Source: Ruegeria halocynthiae (GTDB lineage: Bacteria; Pseudomonadota; Alphaproteobacteria; Rhodobacterales; Rhodobacteraceae). From it: DNA of 64,000 nt. The stretch is taken from contig NZ_FNNP01000002.1 of the NCBI RefSeq assembly GCF_900106805.1, positions 124,001 to 188,000 on the forward strand, given 5' to 3'. Positions 27,192 through 36,459 of this stretch are shown one piece after another. The stretch's first letter is position 1. Each line of letters starts with the position of its first letter. The notes beneath the pieces are model-generated. The model was not told the origin of the DNA. It made no database searches and saw only the letters and a list, made by a program, of their open reading frames with translations. The translations under genes were made by a program, and so were the position numbers.

Positions 27192-30100
27192 TCCGCCGCT
27201 TCCTGCAGGGTGGGGCGTGGGCGCATGACCTTACGTTCGGCATTTTCCAGACAGGTCTTCATCTGCGCTGCCAACACACGGACATTAGGTTCCAACACCA
27301 TCGAGTCATGGTCGCCCGGAACCTCAAACACTTCGATTTGCGGTGCCCAGGATGTCCAGTCGTTGTCATGAGTGAGATAGTGCCGATCAGGATGTATCAA
27401 CTGGTCTGGGCCCACTTCCCACTTCCCAACCAATGGTGGGCGGAACAGTGTCAGAGGGCCATCCCACGGGCGCAGCGGGTAAGTCGCCACACTTTCCAGA
27501 AAGGCGGCCTCGATTTCAGTGTCATGGAACTGCTGGCCTGTTTCGGTCGTCTCGTTTCTGGGTTGACGTTTTTCTATTTCCCAAGCGATCCGGTTCTTGG
27601 CCCATTCGATCGGGTAGCTTGCACCCTTGTCGCGCATCTCCAGCCACTGGATCATCAGGCGGTCTCGCTTGGTCAGAGGACGGCGCACGGGCAAGGGCGT
27701 ATCCAGCATGATCATCGCGGCGATCTCTTCACCGGCCTCGGTCAACTGGCGCGCGATCTCATAGGCTGTAATGCCTCCACCCGAGAAGCCACCAAGCATA
27801 TACGGGCCCTTTGGCTGTACCTGCCGCATCTCGGCGATATAATCGGTGGCGGCCTCACGCAGATCGCGATGGGGTTCCTCATCGCCATAAAGTCCGCGCG
27901 CCTGCAGGCCATAGAAGGGTCGGTCAGTGCCTACCAGATGCGCCAGATGGCGCAGGTTCAACACGTTGCCGAACATGCCCGCCACCAGAAAGAATGGTGT
28001 CTTTGGCCCACCTTCACCGGAATGCATCGGCACCAGATGGGTAAAGCGGCGTTCCGGCGTGGCTGGGGCTGCAGAAGGTGCGTCTCCCTCACCTCCGTCT
28101 TTCGGCACACCGCGGGCGGCGATCAGGTCGGCGCATTTACGGATGGTCGGCGCCTCGAACAGGACCGAGATTGGGAAGTCCACGTTATAGGCTTTACGAA
28201 TCTGCGCGAACAGACGTACCGCGATTAGAGAGTGCCCGCCGAGATCGAAGAAACTGTCTTCGACACCGATCTCATCGACGCCCAACAGCTCTTGCCAGAA
28301 CCCGGCCAAGCGCCGTTCGATGTCATTTTCTGGCGCGACATAATCTGAGTCCAACTCAGGCCGCTGAAACTTCTGATCAGTGCTTTCGGTGGATGCCCCA
28401 CTGTCGGCAGCCTGCGCAATCAACCCGCTTAGATCAAGCGAGGACAGGATGATCTGCGACTGTCCGCTGGCGAGCGCCTTGAAGAACAGATTGGGCCCTT
28501 CGGCCGCAGGAATGCCCTGAGATAGGTTATGGCGCAGACGATCTTCGGCTGGGGACAAGGGGGCCGGGGTATCGACCTCAGAAGTGACCGCAGGGGCGCT
28601 TTCGGTGAAGGCGAAGTCCACCGCATCCTCCATCCGGTGGATCGAGAAGCCTTCAACTTCGATGCAGATCGTTCCATCCGGAGCGGCGATGGTGACATCG
28701 AAGCTGGCGGTTTCGCCCTCGGCCCGGTTGTCGCCCGCATTGCGGACCCAACTGACGATCTGCGCAGGCAGCGGGGCAAACACGCGCACGGATCGATAAG
28801 AGACCGGCACCCACAGGTGTGAGGCCTGATATCCCGCAATCAATTCCATCGCCCAGCCTGTGGCCAGATCCATCAGGGCAGGGTGCAGGTGATAGCCTGC
28901 CTCCATATCCGTCTGCAGGCCCTCGGGCAGTGCTAGATGAGCAAGACCTTCATCCTGCCCCAGCGCGGTCGAGGTCAGTACCCGCCAGCGCGGACCAAAA
29001 TTCAGATGCGCCTCCTGTGGGGATCGCAGACGCCCTGCACCCTCGGCCTGATGGGCCGGGCCGCAGCGGGCCGCGATGGCCGCTACGTCTAACGGCGCAG
29101 GCGCGATCAGTGGTAGCAGCGACAGGCTGGCCTGTGCATTCAGTTCGAACGCGTCATTGGACCCGCTCTCGACCGTCAGATCATAGCCGACATCACTGCG
29201 GGGCAGGCGCAGTCGGACCTGTTGATCTTCGCTGTCCGACACCGCAAGCGGGCGCAGGAAATACAGGTCTCGAATTTCAAACGGGCCAGTTTCGCCCTGT
29301 ACCTGCAGCGCTTCAGAGGCCAGCTCCAGATAACCGGTACCAGGCACCAGAGCGTGGCCAGCCTTGGTCCGGTGATCGTTCAGGAACCAACGGTCATGGG
29401 CGTTGTAGGTCGCAGTCAGCAGGCGATTGCCAGCGTCATCGAAACTCGCCTGATCCAGCATCGGAACATCCGCCGAGGTGATGGGTGCGGGTTCAATGGT
29501 CCCGGTCCGCACGTCCATCGCGTCGGCTGCCATGCCAACGTCGGCCCAGATGCCCCAGTTGATTGAAAGAACCTGCGTTCTCCCTCCTGCGCGGGCGCGG
29601 GCATAAGCGTTAAGATAGTCATTGGCGGCCACATAATCGACCTGACCCACCGGTGCTGTCGCCGTCGAGCTGGACGAGAACAGAACCAACCAGTCCAACG
29701 ACCCATCAGGAAAGATCTGGTCGATGACCTGCGTGCCGTGAATCTTGGGGGTAAAGACATCCTCAATCTCCATCATGGTCTTGGTCATGATAGGAGCGTC
29801 ATCGATCAACCCGGCGGCATGGATTACGCCGTTGATCTCGCCGAATTCCTGCATCGCGCTGGCAACACATTGGCGCATCTCTTCGACGTTGCTGACATCC
29901 ACCGACATAGGCAACACTTTCCCGCCAACAGCTTCCAGCTTTTGGATGGCGCGAATACGGCGAGCGATCTTGTCCTGCGGGGCCGAGTTACTCACAACGT
30001 TTTCCCATTGGTCCCGTGGTGGCAGCTCGCCGCGCGCGAGCAGAACGATATTGGCATTCACCTTAGAAACAAGTGCTTCGGCGAGCGTCAGGCCAATGCC

Positions 30101-33100
30101 GCCAAAACCGCCGGTGATCAGATAGGTGCCACCGTCGCGCAGGGGCAGGTCGTCTAGAGAAGGTTCTGCCAGAGCCTGCGGGCGATAGCCCTGTTCAAAA
30201 CGTTTGCCTGCGCGGATTGCCGCTGTGAACGACGCGGGCGGTGCCAGCAGATCTTCTAGCACCTGATCCGCCAGGCCTTCCGGCAGGGCAGGCGCGCGGC
30301 GTTTGCCAGCGCTTTGTGGCAGATCGATATCCAGCAATGCGCAGGTCAGGCCGGGGAATTCGCGCGGAATCACACGGGTCGGGCCAGTGACAGTCGCTTT
30401 TTCCGGGTAGGGCAGGGCCTCATCCCGAACCTGCAATGCGCCCGAGCTCAGCACATGGAGATGCAGAGGCATCGGCAGGTCTTCATCCCCGATCGCCTGC
30501 GCCAAGAAGAACAGGCTGTAAAAGCCCTGCTCAAGATTGCGGTGGAAGAAGCTGCCGCCGGGACGGAAGGTCTCGGCCTGTGTCAGCAGCCAGCCATGCA
30601 CGATCCGGGTCGGAATGCGTTCTTGCGCGACCAGATCGCGGATCAGCGCATCGTAGCTTTCGCGCCCACGTTCCGGGGCAAGTTGATAGTGATCCTCATT
30701 GATCCGCGCAAAGGCATCTCCCGGTGTGACTGTGATCACCTTATGCCCGGCTTGTCTCAAACGCTCTGTCAAGGTGGTGCAGAGTCCGGCGTTATCTGCA
30801 AATATCAGCCAGCTTTCCTGCGCCGCATCTGACAGATCGTCCGTCACATCGACATCGCAAGCCGAATATTTTGGCGTCCAGGCAACGCGATAGCCCCAGT
30901 CGGCGCTATCTTCAGTGCGCATCAACCATTGGCTGGCCGTCTCCGCCTGCGTCTTGCCGGGTTCGATGAAATAGGGCGAACGCTGGAAGGCATAGGTCGG
31001 CAGAGGTACCCGGTTGCGGCGCGCCTCACCCCAGATCTGTTCCCAGTCGAACGTTCCGCCCAATGCCCAAACCCGGCCCAGCATGGCCAGAAAATAGGCA
31101 TCGTCAGCCACATTATCATTTGGGTGGCGCAGGCTGCTGATCACCTGATTAGCGTCCACCTTGTCATGTTGCCCGGTCAGCGAGGCCAGCGCTTTTCCCG
31201 GCCCAACCTCGATATAGATGCGTTCGGGGTTTTCGGACAGTGTGGTGATGCAATCGGCGAAATGAACGGTGTTGCGCAGATGACCGACCCAGTATTCGGG
31301 GTCCGTGGCCTCAGCCTCGGTGATCCAATTACCGCTGCGGTTCGAGGGGAATGGGATCTGCGGCGCCTTCAGTTCAATCGAGCGCAGATAGTCGCCGAAA
31401 TCCTGCAGGATCGGCTCCAGCATCCGCGAATGCGCCGCGATATCTATTGGGATGCGTTGACAGTCGACGCCCTGATTGTGCAGGCGTTCTTCCAGATCAT
31501 CCAGCGCCGCCTGCGGTCCAGTTGCAACGCTCAGGCTTGGGGCGTTGACAGCACCCAAATCAAGGTCATTGCCCAATAACGGACTTAGATCGACGGCGGG
31601 CAAGGGGACGCTCAGCATCCCGCCGGCAGGAACCGTATCGAACAGACGCCCACGCAGGTGCACCAGACCGATGCAATCCTCGAACGACATAACACCGGAC
31701 ACGCAAGCGGCGGTGTTTTCTCCCATCGAATGGCCAACCAGCGCGGTGGGGGTCACACCCCATTCCATCCACAGTTTCGCCAGCGCATATTCGGTAATCA
31801 TGATCAGCGGCAGCTGCACCGAGGGTGTTTTCAACCTCTCATCTGCCGCCTCTTCCTGACCCGGTTTGGGTAACCAAATTGTGCGAATATCGTAGTCGAT
31901 CTTGGCCTGCAGAACATCCAGACCACGGTCCATCCAGTCGGCAAAGACCGGCTCGGTCTCATAGAGGTCCCGTGCCATGCCTGCATATTGCGCCCCTCCG
32001 CCGGGGAACATGAACACATGCTCGGGCGCGTCCGAGATCACCGTATGCGTGAACACCCGGCGCGGATCATTTTCCTCAAAGATCGCGGCGGCTTCCTCAT
32101 GGGTTTCAGCGACAATCACACGCCGTTTCTCAAACCCGCGCCGCCCGTTTTTCAGAGTCCAAGCGATGTCCGCCAGGTCCTGATCGGGATTGGTGCGCAA
32201 GTGCTCGGCCAGTGCCGCGCTGTTGGCGTCCAGTGCCTTTTTGCCCCGCGCCGAAACCGTGAGGATTTGAAACGGCCAATCCGAAGGTTCGGACGCGGTG
32301 CGTTCGGGCGCTTCCTCCACAATGGCATGGGCGTTTGTTCCGCCAACACCCAGAGAATTTACCCCGGCACGACGCGGCCCCTTGTGCGAGATCCACTCAG
32401 TCAGGGTGTCATTCACCCGGAAGGGGCTGTTTTCAAAATCAATCGCCGGGTTGGGCGTTTCATACCCAAGGCTGGGGGGGATCTGCTTGTGATGCAGCGC
32501 CAGAGAGGTTTTGATCAGACTTGCCACACCAGCGGCTGTATCCAGATGACCAATATTGGTTTTGACCGAACCTAACCGACAGAACCCCGTTTCCTGCGTC
32601 GTCTCCGAGAACGCCTGTGTCAACGCAGCCACTTCGATCGGGTCGCCCAGATAGGTGCCTGTGCCGTGGCATTCGATGTAATCCACTGTGTCGGCAGTTA
32701 CATCTGCCATTAAATGCGCCTCAGAGATCGCGGCGGCCTGGCCGTCGACGGAAGGCGCCAAATATCCGGCTTTGGCGGCCCCATCATTGTTGATTGCCGT
32801 GCCGCGGATCACGCCCCAGATATGATCGCCATCTTTGATGGCATCGGAAAGGCGTCGTAGAACGACAACGCCTGCGCCAGAACCAAATACGGTGCCTTGG
32901 GCGCGATGGTCGAAGGCATGGCAATGGCCGTCAGGCGACAGCACCTCTCCTTCTTTGTAGATATACCCTCTGTTTTGGGGGAATTCGATCGTAACTCCGC
33001 CTGCAATTGCCATATCGCATTCGCCAGTCAACAGGGCCTGCGCCGCATAATGCGTTGCTACCAGCGAGGTCGAACACGCGGTCTGCACGTTTACACTTGG

Positions 33101-33631
33101 CCCTTTGAGGTCGAGGATATGGCTCAGTCGAGTCGAAAGGAAATCCTTGTCGTTGCCGGTATGGCGCAACAGGAACATGCCCACATCGTCAACCAGATCT
33201 CGGTTTGAACAGACATTGAAATAGAAGTAACTGCCCATACCACAGCCAGCGAAGACGCCAATGGGCCCGGAAAAATTCTCTGGCGGATGCCCCGCGTTTT
33301 CCATCGCTTCCCATGCGACCTCCAGAAACTGGCGGTGCTGAGGGTCCATAATAGCTGCTTCTTTGGGGGAAAGACCAAAGAACTCGGCGTCAAATTCTTC
33401 AAACCGGTCCAGAGGTGCGGCAAACGGAACATAGTCAGGCCGTTCGAGAAGATGCGGAGATTCGCCATTAGCAAGAAGATGTTCCCTGCTGATCTGGCGG
33501 ATAGATTCCGTTCCGTCGCGCAGGTTGAACCAATAGGCATCGATTGAAGACGCACCGGGCAAATGTGCAGCCATGCCAACGATTGCGATGTCGCCGTCCC
33601 TGGCAGAACTATTGACTATTGAACCATCCAT
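27188..33631 (-). CDS. Type I polyketide synthase, KS-AT-KR-DH-ACP-TE
   Basis: One complete module of 2147 residues. KS: Cys186 (TACSTSL), His322 (ECHGTGT), His362 (NIGHLD). AT: Ser635 in VGHSMGE; the specificity position reads IAAHS (731-735), neither the malonyl HAFH nor the methylmalonyl YASH form. KR: GGFGGIG at 1174-1180, Tyr1333 and Asn1337. DH: His1420 (NDHRTKAGHALVPGTGYLE) and Asp1588 (HPALMDL). ACP: Ser1801 (DLGGHSL). TE: Ser1950 in GGFSGGG with His2108. The KR precedes the DH, the reverse of the common cis-AT order. A C-terminal thioesterase suggests this module acts last although its gene is first, so the chain would start on the NRPS and receive one extension here. The loading partner is inferred, not seen. 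It is the first gene of the minus-strand operon. Confidence 0.94.
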   Translation of the reverse strand: MDGSIVNSSARDGDIAIVGMAAHLPGASSIDAYWFNLRDGTESIRQISREHLLANGESPHLLERPDYVPFAAPLDRFEEFDAEFFGLSPKEAAIMDPQHRQFLEVAWEAMENAGHPPENFSGPIGVFAGCGMGSYFYFNVCSNRDLVDDVGMFLLRHTGNDKDFLSTRLSHILDLKGPSVNVQTACSTSLVATHYAAQALLTGECDMAIAGGVTIEFPQNRGYIYKEGEVLSPDGHCHAFDHRAQGTVFGSGAGVVVLRRLSDAIKDGDHIWGVIRGTAINNDGAAKAGYLAPSVDGQAAAISEAHLMADVTADTVDYIECHGTGTYLGDPIEVAALTQAFSETTQETGFCRLGSVKTNIGHLDTAAGVASLIKTSLALHHKQIPPSLGYETPNPAIDFENSPFRVNDTLTEWISHKGPRRAGVNSLGVGGTNAHAIVEEAPERTASEPSDWPFQILTVSARGKKALDANSAALAEHLRTNPDQDLADIAWTLKNGRRGFEKRRVIVAETHEEAAAIFEENDPRRVFTHTVISDAPEHVFMFPGGGAQYAGMARDLYETEPVFADWMDRGLDVLQAKIDYDIRTIWLPKPGQEEAADERLKTPSVQLPLIMITEYALAKLWMEWGVTPTALVGHSMGENTAACVSGVMSFEDCIGLVHLRGRLFDTVPAGGMLSVPLPAVDLSPLLGNDLDLGAVNAPSLSVATGPQAALDDLEERLHNQGVDCQRIPIDIAAHSRMLEPILQDFGDYLRSIELKAPQIPFPSNRSGNWITEAEATDPEYWVGHLRNTVHFADCITTLSENPERIYIEVGPGKALASLTGQHDKVDANQVISSLRHPNDNVADDAYFLAMLGRVWALGGTFDWEQIWGEARRNRVPLPTYAFQRSPYFIEPGKTQAETASQWLMRTEDSADWGYRVAWTPKYSACDVDVTDDLSDAAQESWLIFADNAGLCTTLTERLRQAGHKVITVTPGDAFARINEDHYQLAPERGRESYDALIRDLVAQERIPTRIVHGWLLTQAETFRPGGSFFHRNLEQGFYSLFFLAQAIGDEDLPMPLHLHVLSSGALQVRDEALPYPEKATVTGPTRVIPREFPGLTCALLDIDLPQSAGKRRAPALPEGLADQVLEDLLAPPASFTAAIRAGKRFEQGYRPQALAEPSLDDLPLRDGGTYLITGGFGGIGLTLAEALVSKVNANIVLLARGELPPRDQWENVVSNSAPQDKIARRIRAIQKLEAVGGKVLPMSVDVSNVEEMRQCVASAMQEFGEINGVIHAAGLIDDAPIMTKTMMEIEDVFTPKIHGTQVIDQIFPDGSLDWLVLFSSSSTATAPVGQVDYVAANDYLNAYARARAGGRTQVLSINWGIWADVGMAADAMDVRTGTIEPAPITSADVPMLDQASFDDAGNRLLTATYNAHDRWFLNDHRTKAGHALVPGTGYLELASEALQVQGETGPFEIRDLYFLRPLAVSDSEDQQVRLRLPRSDVGYDLTVESGSNDAFELNAQASLSLLPLIAPAPLDVAAIAARCGPAHQAEGAGRLRSPQEAHLNFGPRWRVLTSTALGQDEGLAHLALPEGLQTDMEAGYHLHPALMDLATGWAMELIAGYQASHLWVPVSYRSVRVFAPLPAQIVSWVRNAGDNRAEGETASFDVTIAAPDGTICIEVEGFSIHRMEDAVDFAFTESAPAVTSEVDTPAPLSPAEDRLRHNLSQGIPAAEGPNLFFKALASGQSQIILSSLDLSGLIAQAADSGASTESTDQKFQRPELDSDYVAPENDIERRLAGFWQELLGVDEIGVEDSFFDLGGHSLIAVRLFAQIRKAYNVDFPISVLFEAPTIRKCADLIAARGVPKDGGEGDAPSAAPATPERRFTHLVPMHSGEGGPKTPFFLVAGMFGNVLNLRHLAHLVGTDRPFYGLQARGLYGDEEPHRDLREAATDYIAEMRQVQPKGPYMLGGFSGGGITAYEIARQLTEAGEEIAAMIMLDTPLPVRRPLTKRDRLMIQWLEMRDKGASYPIEWAKNRIAWEIEKRQPRNETTETGQQFHDTEIEAAFLESVATYPLRPWDGPLTLFRPPLVGKWEVGPDQLIHPDRHYLTHDNDWTSWAPQIEVFEVPGDHDSMVLEPNVRVLAAQMKTCLENAERKVMRPRPTLQEAAE

Positions 33632-33925
33632 TATTTAACCAATTCGAATATAATCTTTCTGGGCAAACTTCTGCAAACAGCGCTTGTGTCCGATAGCTGA
33701 GTTTTTCGACGACTTTCTTGCCAGCCTGTCGGGCGTTGTAGTTAGTCTAGTAAGGACATTTTTCTTTGGCAAATCAGTTCTGGCGAACCAAAATTCATGA
33801 AGAAGACTTGTTAGGTGGAAATTTAAACTTGCGGTCAATCCTGCTGTTATTCCGCTATTGTTGATCTTCCGGCGCTGTACCGGGCGACATTTCAAAAGCG
33901 AACGACAGAACCCATGTGATTCTGA
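33632..33925. promoter_or_regulatory. Upstream region of the NRPS/PKS operon
   Basis: An AT-rich gene-free gap that should carry the promoter for the biosynthetic operon. There is no clear Shine-Dalgarno before the PKS ATG (ATTGGTTAAATAATG). I find no convincing Fur box or lux box here. Confidence 0.4.
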
Positions 33926-35338
33926 TTAAGGCCTCCATGCAAATTCTCGACCGATTGAAAAGAACGCAAGAGGGCTCGTCGCACGCCCCAAGCCATCTTC
34001 ATCTCGGACGCGGTAGTTCAGGCCGGCGTTAACTACCCACTCGGATTCAAGTTCATAACTGTACACTGCATTTAGGTCCGTACGCTTAACCCGCGGGTCA
34101 ACGGCGGTGTCGTCAGTAAGTACCTGTGTTGCCGACAAACCAAGTCGTGATGAGGGGCCCAGACCAAAGGTATAAACGATATCCAGAATGTACTCGTCGC
34201 GAAACACGTCATCGTCGGTAATCACGACATCGCGGTCGAAAAACACTCGAAGCTCGTTTTCGCCAAAGACCTGCTCATAGTTTAATGAGCCAATTGGTTC
34301 AGTTTTGCCACCATCGGTGTGCGCAACACCCAGACTTGCCGACAGGCTGCCGCCAAAGACTTCCCGGCTGCGGCCAACCCGCACACGATTTAGACGCCCG
34401 GCCGTTGCGAGTTCCGTCCCAAAGTCGAGTGTCGCAGTGCCGTTGGTCAAGTCATGTTCAATACCAAAGTCTCCGATCGGACCGGTAGTGACGGTATCTC
34501 CTGCGATATCACGCCGATCATCAATGTCGGTATACCCAAGCCCAAAATTAACGCGCGTGCGCGCCGAAAGTTCGTGAGATATTCCAACGATAATGTCTCG
34601 GGTTCTTCGATCCCTTTGATCTTCGTCATCTTCCTCAAAACGTTCGGCACTAAAATCGAGCGTAGCCGTCGTCACAGGAGACAGGACAAAACTCATGCCC
34701 GCTCCGGCACTGATAGTACTGCTATCAAAAAGTGTCGGGCTTGTTTGGTCAATATACTGGAGCTCCCGCGCATCCACCCGGAAATAGTATCCAATCAGAT
34801 CCTGTCGTCCGAAATCCATCTGATAAGCAAGGTTGTATTCACGCCGAGTGCCATCACCCGTCAGATCGGGAAAATCAGACGGTATCTGCAGAACGCCTTC
34901 GTCATCGACAAAAGTCCTTAGCGAACGCGAAAATCCGATATCGTAACTTGAAAAGTTTGCTCCAAAATCGAGGCCGGCATTGGCGCCCTCACGGATATAA
35001 TCAAGGTCGAATATTGAATCGCCAATATCGAACTCACTGCCTCTATCGGGTAAATCCGACCAGCGCAGCGCAGTAACCGCATCCAGGCTGAGGCTCTGAA
35101 TCGGGGTTTCGCTGGACAATCCGAAGGACAAGATCGTGGACGCAATTGTTCCCTGGTCTTCTTCAGGGACATCGAGGGTGAGGTTTTCTCCGGATTCTAT
35201 GCGTTGCGCAATGCCCAGCGACATCTGAGTGCCGCCAGGGTCCAGATCCACACCCTGAGCTTTGGCTGGATCGCTATTGATTACCACAAGACAAACAACG
35301 GCAAAAATCGTCGTTTGCAGAAGTGACTTTTGCTTCAC
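33926..35338 (-). CDS. Outer-membrane beta-barrel protein of an exopolysaccharide locus
   Basis: A 470-residue protein with a Sec signal peptide (hydrophobic core, cleavage near AKA-QG at 28). The mature chain is made of alternating hydrophobic/polar strands with turns rich in Asp, Gly and Asn, as in large beta-barrels; phrases such as DIGFSRSLRTF, LDFSAERFEEDD and RVNFGLGYTDIDD illustrate this. It resembles the barrel proteins that accompany exosortase/PEP-CTERM exopolysaccharide clusters (TIGR03016-like), but this is by general character. It starts 20 bases after the Wza-like gene, so the two are cotranscribed. It may form the outer-membrane exit for the polymer. Confidence 0.7.
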   Translation of the reverse strand: MKQKSLLQTTIFAVVCLVVINSDPAKAQGVDLDPGGTQMSLGIAQRIESGENLTLDVPEEDQGTIASTILSFGLSSETPIQSLSLDAVTALRWSDLPDRGSEFDIGDSIFDLDYIREGANAGLDFGANFSSYDIGFSRSLRTFVDDEGVLQIPSDFPDLTGDGTRREYNLAYQMDFGRQDLIGYYFRVDARELQYIDQTSPTLFDSSTISAGAGMSFVLSPVTTATLDFSAERFEEDDEDQRDRRTRDIIVGISHELSARTRVNFGLGYTDIDDRRDIAGDTVTTGPIGDFGIEHDLTNGTATLDFGTELATAGRLNRVRVGRSREVFGGSLSASLGVAHTDGGKTEPIGSLNYEQVFGENELRVFFDRDVVITDDDVFRDEYILDIVYTFGLGPSSRLGLSATQVLTDDTAVDPRVKRTDLNAVYSYELESEWVVNAGLNYRVRDEDGLGRATSPLAFFSIGREFAWRP

Positions 35339-35358
35339 TGCACCGCCCCTTTTAGGGG

Positions 35359-35958
35359 TTACTCGAACAAGCGCCGTTGCGGGATTACAATCACATCACC
35401 GTCGGCCAACTTAGTCGATCCCCCTGTACCCGTGCCGTCTAACATCGCATCATAGTTAAACTGGTACACTGTTTCTTTGCCTGACTTGTCCGTGCGGCGT
35501 AGCATTATTCGCTTTGTGGCCGCAAACCTGGAAAACCCACCCATTTCTCCGAAAAACTGCAGGATCGTTGTCCCGCGCACCGGGTTGTGCCGGCCCGGTG
35601 AACCGGCTTCCCCAATCACATATACATCTATTGTGCGCGCCGGCAGTGGCTCTCTTGGTACGTTGAGTGCGCCGAGCGACACAAACACATTTGGTTGAGA
35701 GGCAAAGTTCGGAGCGAGCAATCGCGCAAGATCACCGCTGATCTCTTCAACGCTTCGCCCTCCGGCACGTACAGATCCTGCCAACGGCACATTGATTCTT
35801 CCGTCGGGACGCACCAGAACCTCTCGATTCAGGCTTTCATCTTCCAGAACTTCAATACGCAGCGTGTCCCCGGATTGAATTCTGTAACCTTGTGCCATGA
35901 CCGGCAAAGCAATAGAGCCAATGATGATTGAGACGAGCAACGCGACAATAGATTTCAT
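35359..35958 (-). CDS. Polysaccharide export protein (Wza/OPX-like)
   Basis: Periplasmic or outer-membrane component of polymer export. The ATG at 35958 is chosen because GGAAGAG lies seven bases upstream; the frame is open to 36072 without a better site. The signal peptide ends near VMA-QG. YRIQSGDTLRIEVLEDESL begins the Poly_export domain, and an SLBB-like segment (DVYVIGEAGSPGRH) follows. At 199 residues it is short, lacks the C-terminal helix of E. coli Wza, and lacks a lipobox cysteine, so a partner barrel is needed; the next gene could be it. Confidence 0.88.
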   Translation of the reverse strand: MKSIVALLVSIIIGSIALPVMAQGYRIQSGDTLRIEVLEDESLNREVLVRPDGRINVPLAGSVRAGGRSVEEISGDLARLLAPNFASQPNVFVSLGALNVPREPLPARTIDVYVIGEAGSPGRHNPVRGTTILQFFGEMGGFSRFAATKRIMLRRTDKSGKETVYQFNYDAMLDGTGTGGSTKLADGDVIVIPQRRLFE

Positions 35959-36228
35959 ATTCATACTCTTCCGTTTTGCCTTGAGCCCATTCCGACTTCT
36001 CGCCGGATGCTCGCAAACATTACACCGGCTCATTTTGGCTTTCTTTTTTTTGAAATGCCACGTTTTCTTCAAACAATCTCAAAGTTGGTCGATTCTTGAT
36101 GCAGCTTGGCTACGATGCCATCTGCTTGTTTGGGGCAATGACATAATTGTGCCATATTTGCGCTTTTGCTTCGCCGCATTAACGCAAGAAAATAGCAGTT
36201 AATCAGTAGCGTTGAGGACTTCGTAAGA

Positions 36229-36432
36229 ATGATTGTCGGACTAATCTTGATGGGAGTTATTGTTGGAGTTGCCTCCGGCGCCACAGCTCTGTTGATTGGA
36301 TCATCTTTAGGTACGGCTTTATTCATCTATGTGTGTTCTGGTTGTGTGTTCGTCTTTGGAGTGGGTGCCGCACTGATAATCCGTCCAACAAAGACCTGCC
36401 CTTCTTACCCGGAACACGTGACAGCGCACTGA
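36229..36432 (+). CDS. Small membrane protein, unknown
   Basis: A 67-residue frame with two hydrophobic helices (about 2-26 and 29-50) and a short polar tail. Strong hydrophobic patterning suggests a real inner-membrane protein, but the ribosome site is weak and there is no recognised family. It lies alone on the plus strand between the TPR lipoprotein gene, which it meets head-on, and the Wza-like gene. It could be chance. Confidence 0.4.
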   Translation: MIVGLILMGVIVGVASGATALLIGSSLGTALFIYVCSGCVFVFGVGAALIIRPTKTCPSYPEHVTAH

Positions 36433-36459
36433 CAGAGGCGAATGTGACGCCAGACGAAC

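Noticed and set aside
27308-33547. Several long open frames on the plus strand opposite the PKS
   Set aside because: They mirror the PKS codons in a GC-rich gene and have no independent protein character.
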